Made by a program: the position numbers and the translations under genes
In this document: positions 15,926-19,553 of the stretch, piece by piece
Numbering within the stretch: position 1 is the first letter of the stretch
How the letters are laid out: every line of letters begins with the position of its first letter
The notes under the pieces: generated by a model
The model's input: only the letters and a program-made list of their open reading frames with translations
What the model was told of the DNA's origin: nothing
Databases searched by the model: none
NCBI GenBank assembly: GCA_934130175.1
Contig: CAKOXP010000022.1
Coordinates: 1 to 19,553, forward strand
Length of the DNA stretch: 19,553 nt
Direction of reading: 5' to 3'
DNA from: an uncultured Bacilli bacterium
Lineage (GTDB): Bacteria > Bacillota_I > Bacilli_A > RF39 > UBA660

Positions 15926-16111
15926 TTATAAATTTGTTATTTTAAAGAGTATTAGTGCTAACAAGGCTGGAGCACCTAATATAGAAACAATTAAAACAGT
16001 GAATAAATTAATAGGAATTATCATATTAAAATTGACTGCTATTAAATTATAACTATATAGAATAACAAAACTTAATACTACTTTTTTTAATATTTCAAAA
16101 ACTTTTTTCAT
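15926..16111 (-). CDS. bofA: Short BofA-family protein (pro-sigma-K processing inhibitor)
   Basis: A 61-residue protein with two membrane segments (about 9-27 and 36-57). The second half carries the BofA signature: IIPINLFTVLIVSILGAPAL corresponds to the family pattern IPIN..T..IVG.LG.PG, and Asn22 matches the Asn at the end of the first segment. In Bacillus, BofA (87 residues) holds the SpoIVFB protease inactive in the mother cell until sigma-K is needed. Asn and Thr of the second segment (here Asn35 and Thr38) are conserved. The NP pair of the usual INPVT is NL here, and the N-terminus is shorter. The gene lies between recR and holB, the classic bofA place. AGGAG precedes the ATG. Identification is by motif plus synteny. 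Confidence 0.82.
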   Translation of the reverse strand: MKKVFEILKKVVLSFVILYSYNLIAVNFNMIIPINLFTVLIVSILGAPALLALILFKITNL

Positions 16112-16132
16112 AAGGTCAATCTCCTTTATTTA

Positions 16133-16160
16133 ACCCTATGAAGAATATTGTTTTTTATGA
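16133..16160 (-). promoter_or_regulatory. Weak sigma-E-like promoter candidate for bofA
   Basis: In the 50-base gap after recR the minus strand has TCATAAA (16160-16154), a 13-base spacer and CATAGGGT (16140-16133). The mother-cell sigma-E pattern is roughly kmATATT, 13-15 bases, CATACAnT, so CATA and the last T agree while the centre of the -10 does not. Bacillus bofA is sigma-E dependent. The match is suggestive only. Confidence 0.25.
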
Positions 16161-16161
16161 C

Positions 16162-16755
16162 TTATAGAAGTTCTTTTCTATCACTAAGTGCTCGCTCTAA
16201 TGTTAGACTATCTACATATTCCATATCAGCACCCATTGGTAGACCACTTGCTAATTGTGATATTTTTATATCTGTATCACTAAGAATTTTCTTAATGTAT
16301 AATGATGTTGTTTCTCCTTCAATACTAGGTTTAAAAGCAAAAATGATTTCTTTAAATTTTTCATTTTTAATTCTTTCTAATAATTTTTCTAAACCAACAT
16401 CTTCTGGATTTATACCATCTATTGGTGAAATCAAACCATCTAATACATGGTAATATCCACTAAATACATGCATTTTTTCAAAAAGAAATACACTTTTAGG
16501 ATCTTCTACCACACATAAAACATTTTCTCTACCCTCATTAGAACAAATATTACATATTTCTTCTTCTGTAATACTATTACAACGGGGACAATGATGAATT
16601 TTTTCTTTCACACATTTTAGATTTTCTGCAAAAAAGTCAACATTTTCATCTTCCATTTCTAAAACAGAAAAAGCAAGTCTCTCAGCAGTTTTTTCACCTA
16701 TACCAGGAAATAATTTTAAAGATTCAATTAAATTTAAAATACTATTAGGATACAT
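16162..16755 (-). CDS. recR: Recombination mediator RecR
   Basis: RecR acts with RecO (and RecF) to load RecA onto gapped DNA for recombinational repair. The 197-residue product has the helix-hairpin-helix region at about 8-30 (LFPGIGEKTAERLAF). A C4 zinc finger follows (Cys56, 59, 68, 71), then a Toprim domain starting VLCVVEDPKSV (79-89) and including the acidic PIDGINPEDVGL stretch. The C-terminal tail is short. Length and order are normal. The ATG shares its A with the ybaB TAA stop, so the two are translationally coupled, as in many bacteria. The small gene yaaL that follows recR in Bacillus is absent; bofA comes next. Confidence 0.97.
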   Translation of the reverse strand: MYPNSILNLIESLKLFPGIGEKTAERLAFSVLEMEDENVDFFAENLKCVKEKIHHCPRCNSITEEEICNICSNEGRENVLCVVEDPKSVFLFEKMHVFSGYYHVLDGLISPIDGINPEDVGLEKLLERIKNEKFKEIIFAFKPSIEGETTSLYIKKILSDTDIKISQLASGLPMGADMEYVDSLTLERALSDRKELL

Positions 16756-17054
16756 TAAAACAATCCTGGCATTGAATTACCAAATTTTCCCATCTTTTTG
16801 TTTGTAAATTCTTCAATTTTCTTATTTGCATCATTTACTGCTAAAAGAATCATATCTTCTAACATTTCAATATCTTCTTCTGACAAAGAATTTTGTTTAG
16901 ATATTTCTACTTTTGTTACTTCTCTATTTCCCTTCATAGTAATTTTTACAAGTGAACTTTCTCCTACAAATTCTGTTTTATCTATTTCATCTTTTGCTTT
17001 CATCATATCTTTTTGTAAATTTTGAGCTTGTCTCATTAATGCTTGCATATTCAT
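16755..17054 (-). CDS. ybaB: YbaB/EbfC-family nucleoid-associated protein
   Basis: A 99-residue DNA-binding protein of the YbaB/EbfC family, members of which form dimers with a tweezer-like shape and bind DNA as nucleoid-associated proteins. The sequence is typical: MQALMRQAQNLQKDMMKAK at the start (helical), TEFVGESSLVKITMKGNREV as the central beta strands, LEDMILLAVNDANKKIEE as the long helix, and the usual C-terminal MPGLF. AGAGG lies nine bases before the ATG. It sits between dnaX and recR in the order found across most bacteria and shares one base with recR. Confidence 0.96.
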   Translation of the reverse strand: MNMQALMRQAQNLQKDMMKAKDEIDKTEFVGESSLVKITMKGNREVTKVEISKQNSLSEEDIEMLEDMILLAVNDANKKIEEFTNKKMGKFGNSMPGLF

Positions 17055-17075
17055 AATATTATTCCTCTTTTCTTT

Positions 17076-18827
17076 TTAATTATCTATTTCTACTATGTCA
17101 CCAAATAATTCTACAGCAGCTAAATTTGAAGTATTATCTGAATCTTCATTTTTGCTATCTAGACTAATATTTGGTTCTTCTTTTATTGTATATTTATTTC
17201 CTTGTTTTGTAAATTGAATATAATTATTTTTTGCTTGATTCCATTCTTCTGTTGTTATTATTGCTATCTTTTTATTTGTATTAGCGATTTCATTAAATAA
17301 TTTTGTTAATTCATCTATTCTTAAAATATTTTGTTCCACAACTGATTCATAATCATAACTTAGAATAAGATTATGAGCAGATGATGCACATAATGTTCCA
17401 TTTAAAATTTCTGATGCTAAAAAACCTTTTTTTGAATCAAAAATAAGATCATTTAATTTTTCAATAACTTCTGAATCTTTATTTTTTTCTACTTTTGAAG
17501 CTTCTGCAAAAGTATTATTTACTCTTATTAACATAACTTCATGTAATTTTTTTAAATATTCTTCTTGATTTTTTATTTGCTCATTGCTGCTATTAGGTTC
17601 ATTATTGTTTATACTTGTATTTTCTTCAACTAATTCGTTTTTATCATCGTTCAAAATTTCTGATATAACAGAAGTTGAAGGCAATTCATCTTCTGGCTGT
17701 TTTTCCACTATTTTGTGGATTTTTTCTTTTTCTTCATTATCATTTTTAGTTTTTTCCACCGTTTTTGTGGAAGAAATTATTTCCCGGGAAATAATTTTAT
17801 CACTATTTGAAAATTGTAAAAATATTATTTCTACATATAAATATGGTTTTGATGTTTTTTTAATATCGAACATTTTTTCGTTTATTAATTGTAATAATTT
17901 TTCTGTCTTATCTAAGTTTGCTATATCTTTATTATTAAGATAATAATCAACTACTTTATTTTTTAAATAATATAAAAATTGATTTATTATTTCAATTATG
18001 TTTTTTCCACAAGAATTGTAATTTTCTATTTGTTGAATTGTTTTTGAAATATTGTTTTCCATAAGATTAATGTATAATTCTTCTAAAGAATTAACACTAA
18101 TCATATCATTCATTTCATAAAAATCTTCTATATTAATTTTTCCACTTTTGTATGATGATAATTTATCTAACATTCCAAGTGAATCTCTTAGTCCACCATC
18201 GGAATAAATAGATATTTCTTTTAGTACATTTCTATCTATTTCAATATTTTCAAGTTTGGCAATCTTTTCTAGTTGATCTGTATTTTCTTCATTAGAAATT
18301 CTTTTAAAAGAGAAACATTGACATCTTGATACTATTGTCTCTGAGACTTTTTGAGGATCAGTTGTTGCTAAAACAAATATAACATGTTTTGGTGGTTCTT
18401 CTAAGGTCTTTAATAATGCATTAAATGCACCTTGAGTAAGCATATGAACCTCATCAATAATATATACTTTATACCTTAGTTCTGCTGGTACCAAACTTAC
18501 CTTATTTCGTATTTCTCTTATTTCATCAACACCGTTATTAGAAGCTGCATCTATTTCAATAATATCAACACATTCTTTTTCTTTTGATGCTATACATTTA
18601 GAACATTTTTCACATGGATTACCATCTGTTGAATTTTCACAATTGACTGCTCTTGCAAATATTTTTGCTATTGTTGTTTTTCCTATTCCCCTTGGTCCAA
18701 AAAACATATAAGCATGATTAATTTTATCATTTAAAATTTCATTTTTTAAAGTTTGTATAACATACTTTTGTCCCACTACTTCATCAAAATTTTTAGGTCT
18801 ATATTTTCTATATAATGCTTGATACAT
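17076..18827 (-). CDS. dnaX: DNA polymerase III gamma/tau subunit
   Basis: The AAA+ motor of the clamp loader. The 583-residue product shows Walker A GPRGIGKT (residues 44-51), a zinc knuckle (Cys63, 72, 75, 78), the Walker B region IIDEVHML (123-130), TLEEPP (141-146), SRCQ (167-170) and sensor 2 in GGLRDSLGMLDKL. The collar domain ends at about 345. A long Glu/Lys/Asn-rich linker (about 350-430) follows, then a C-terminal domain that would be the tau-specific part. A perfect Noc-type palindrome is embedded at residues 344-352 and imposes a CGG Arg codon that looks foreign in this AT-rich gene. I see no convincing programmed frameshift. The SRP RNA gene found between tadA and dnaX in Bacillus is here upstream of tadA. 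Confidence 0.97.
   Translation of the reverse strand: MYQALYRKYRPKNFDEVVGQKYVIQTLKNEILNDKINHAYMFFGPRGIGKTTIAKIFARAVNCENSTDGNPCEKCSKCIASKEKECVDIIEIDAASNNGVDEIREIRNKVSLVPAELRYKVYIIDEVHMLTQGAFNALLKTLEEPPKHVIFVLATTDPQKVSETIVSRCQCFSFKRISNEENTDQLEKIAKLENIEIDRNVLKEISIYSDGGLRDSLGMLDKLSSYKSGKINIEDFYEMNDMISVNSLEELYINLMENNISKTIQQIENYNSCGKNIIEIINQFLYYLKNKVVDYYLNNKDIANLDKTEKLLQLINEKMFDIKKTSKPYLYVEIIFLQFSNSDKIISREIISSTKTVEKTKNDNEEKEKIHKIVEKQPEDELPSTSVISEILNDDKNELVEENTSINNNEPNSSNEQIKNQEEYLKKLHEVMLIRVNNTFAEASKVEKNKDSEVIEKLNDLIFDSKKGFLASEILNGTLCASSAHNLILSYDYESVVEQNILRIDELTKLFNEIANTNKKIAIITTEEWNQAKNNYIQFTKQGNKYTIKEEPNISLDSKNEDSDNTSNLAAVELFGDIVEIDN
17774..17797. promoter_or_regulatory. Noc-binding-type site (NBS) inside dnaX
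   Basis: The core ATTTCCCGGGAAAT at 17779-17792 is identical to the Noc-binding consensus described for Bacillus subtilis. It is the centre of a perfect 24-base palindrome. Noc (a ParB relative) uses such sites to block division over the nucleoid. A second copy lies at 19464-19489. That Noc exists in this organism is inferred. Confidence 0.8.
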
Positions 18828-18851
18828 AATAACACCACCATTTCCTTATAT

Positions 18852-18860
18852 ATTATAACA
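18852..18860 (-). promoter_or_regulatory. Candidate extended -10 promoter for dnaX
   Basis: TGTTATAAT on the minus strand matches the extended -10 consensus TGnTATAAT exactly and lies 25 bases before the dnaX ATG, in the tadA-dnaX gap. There is no recognisable -35. It would give a leader of about 18 bases that still includes the GGTGGTG ribosome site. Confidence 0.4.
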
Positions 18861-18867
18861 TAAGGTA

Positions 18868-19317
18868 TTATTTTTTAGTTATTTTTCTTTGTTTATTAAA
18901 GAATTCTTGTACTATTATTTTGCACTTTTTTTCTAAAATACCATCATAAACATTTACTTTTTTATTGTTATTTATCTCTTCAAAAATCATGTTACTAAGA
19001 TTATTATTTTCATTTGATACACCATAGTAAACGTTGGAAATTCTTGATTGTTTTATAGCACTTGCACACATAGGACATGGTTGCATTGTAACATATATAT
19101 CACAGCCATCTAATCTCCAATTTTTAATTTTTTTTGTTGCTTTATTTATTGCAATTAACTCTGCATGATATAGTGAATTTTTCTTTTTTTCTTTTAAATT
19201 ATGTGTTTTTGCAATTATTTTATTTTTGTAAACAATTACACAACCTATTGGTACTTCACCTTTTTTGTATGATTTAATTGCTTCTTTTAATGCTATTTTC
19301 ATATATTTTTCATTCAT
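18868..19317 (-). CDS. tadA: tRNA-specific adenosine deaminase TadA
   Basis: Converts A34 to inosine in the tRNA-Arg(ACG) wobble position. The 149-residue protein has the cytidine-deaminase fold with the zinc site His51 and catalytic Glu53 in HAELIAI, and Cys81 and Cys84 in PCPMC. Upstream are VPIGCVIV and the nucleotide-contacting Asn40 in THNLKE. Two positions look unusual: the Glu before PCPMC in typical TadA (LEPCPMC) is Gln here (MQPCPMC), and the usual YGA-D-K-G region reads YGVSNENNN. The HAE and PCxxC core is intact, so activity is expected. AGGTGA precedes the ATG and lies only three bases downstream of the SRP RNA T-run. It precedes dnaX as in Bacillus. Confidence 0.94.
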   Translation of the reverse strand: MNEKYMKIALKEAIKSYKKGEVPIGCVIVYKNKIIAKTHNLKEKKKNSLYHAELIAINKATKKIKNWRLDGCDIYVTMQPCPMCASAIKQSRISNVYYGVSNENNNLSNMIFEEINNNKKVNVYDGILEKKCKIIVQEFFNKQRKITKK

Positions 19318-19330
19318 TTTTTCACCTACT

Positions 19331-19342
19331 AAAAAAGATGCA
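19331..19342 (-). terminator. T-run forming an intrinsic terminator with the SRP RNA closing helix
   Basis: TGCATCT closes the SRP hairpin and runs into T6 (19336-19331), so the RNA's own terminal helix can serve as terminator stem. Transcription of tadA from this promoter would need read-through. Confidence 0.6.
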
Positions 19343-19410
19343 CATGAATGTTGATTGTTAAAGCTGCTATCTTCCGATTCTGACTTGGTTCCAATACATT
19401 CATTGCATCT
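19331..19410 (-). ncRNA. ffs: Signal recognition particle RNA, short 4.5S type
   Basis: The minus strand carries the universal SRP domain IV. GTCAG is followed by ATC, the GGAA tetraloop and GAT, then AGCAGC, so the tetraloop stem and the two sides of the internal loop are intact. It is comparable to E. coli GUCAGGUCCGGAAGGAAGCAGC. The outer parts close a long hairpin: AGATGCA with TGCATCT, ATGAATGT with ACATTCAT and ATTG with CAAT, separated by small bulges. Six T residues follow directly. Total length is about 80 bases with no Alu domain, unlike the roughly 270-base scRNA of Bacillus. Ends are set by the predicted promoter and the T-run. The RNA binds Ffh to target nascent membrane and secreted proteins. 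Confidence 0.92.
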
Positions 19411-19415
19411 ATTAC

Positions 19416-19444
19416 ATTTTAACTAATTTTTAATTTAAATTCAA
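19416..19444 (-). promoter_or_regulatory. Sigma-A-type promoter of ffs
   Basis: TTGAAT (19444-19439), a 17-base spacer and TAAAAT (19421-19416) predict a start at 19409-19410, exactly where the paired 5' end of the SRP RNA begins. Confidence 0.75.
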
Positions 19445-19463
19445 TTATTTTTTAAAGATAATC

Positions 19464-19489
19464 AAAATTATTTCCCGGGAAATAATTTT
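19464..19489. promoter_or_regulatory. Noc-binding-type site (NBS) upstream of ffs
   Basis: The core ATTTCCCGGGAAAT (19470-19483) equals the Noc-binding consensus and is extended to a perfect 26-base palindrome. It lies 20 bases upstream of the ffs -35 box and 32 bases from the parS core. Confidence 0.85.
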
Positions 19490-19515
19490 ATATCTACTCT
19501 ATTTGTTTCTATCTA

Positions 19516-19531
19516 TGTTTCACGTGAAACA
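19516..19531. promoter_or_regulatory. parS centromere site (ParB/Spo0J binding)
   Basis: TGTTTCACGTGAAACA is an exact match to the bacterial parS consensus. ParB loads here as a CTP-dependent clamp and spreads to organise origin segregation with ParA and SMC. Its presence shows the window is near oriC. Confidence 0.97.
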
Positions 19532-19553
19532 TTTAGTTTTTTCTTTATTTCTA

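Noticed and set aside
16148..17025. Plus-strand open frames opposite recR (16148-16453) and ybaB (16798-17025)
   Set aside because: Antisense to conserved genes, with no promoter or ribosome site and no recognisable protein.
17427..17433. Run of seven A in dnaX as a programmed frameshift site for gamma
   Set aside because: No stop follows closely in the -1 frame, and I see neither an upstream ribosome-site stimulator nor a clear hairpin.
17584..17943. Plus-strand open frame of 119 codons opposite dnaX
   Set aside because: Ser/Phe/Ile-rich translation typical of the complement of a Glu/Lys/Asn-rich linker.
18828..18867. SRP RNA gene in the Bacillus position between tadA and dnaX
   Set aside because: The gap is only 40 bases; the SRP RNA was found upstream of tadA instead.
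1..19553. CRISPR array, rRNA or tRNA genes
   Set aside because: No spaced direct repeats and no tRNA or rRNA signature sequences were seen on either strand.

Overview
The window is a compact, AT-rich bacterial chromosome segment (about a quarter G+C by eye) in which every gene I can support lies on the minus strand, so it reads from right to left. Gene content and order (parS, ffs, tadA, dnaX, ybaB, recR, bofA, holB, ricT, trmN6-like, rsmI, metG, tatD) are those of the origin-proximal region of Bacillota. A perfect ParB site and two perfect Noc-type sites support an origin-proximal position. TGA ends rsmI and ricT, and the Trp codons I checked are TGG, so the standard bacterial code applies. 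The short SRP RNA, the short MetRS and the base composition suggest a small-genome, Mollicutes-adjacent lineage of Bacilli (RF39 or Erysipelotrichales-like). That placement is inference. spoVT and bofA point to a sporulating lineage or a recently sporulating ancestor.

Right end (about 16.1-19.55 kb): parS, a Noc-type site, a promoter and the 4.5S-type SRP RNA gene precede tadA, dnaX (clamp loader, with a second Noc-type site inside its coding sequence), ybaB and recR. bofA follows, with a weak sigma-E-like promoter in front of it. Middle (about 8.1-15.9 kb): holB, ricT, the trmN6-like methyltransferase, rsmI, pth and mfd form a tightly coupled run with 1-17 base overlaps or gaps of a few bases. 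It closes with an unrecognised 221-residue coiled protein and an intrinsic terminator. Centre-left (about 4.5-8.1 kb): spoVT with its own promoter, a methionine-type T-box leader, metG with a strong terminator, a small membrane protein with promoter and terminator, and tatD.

Left end (about 0.08-4.5 kb): an accessory surface cluster. It has three tandem divergent TasA/camelysin-like secreted proteins, an ER-type (SipW) signal peptidase with Ser-His residues, a fourth membrane-anchored relative, an anchored helical ectodomain protein and a four-helix membrane protein. The last two resemble nothing I recognise. This looks like a dedicated fibre or matrix export system and is the best candidate for something undescribed. 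The first 75 bases carry a strong hairpin and a sequence resembling an IS3/IS150-family terminus, so the cluster may border a mobile element outside the window.
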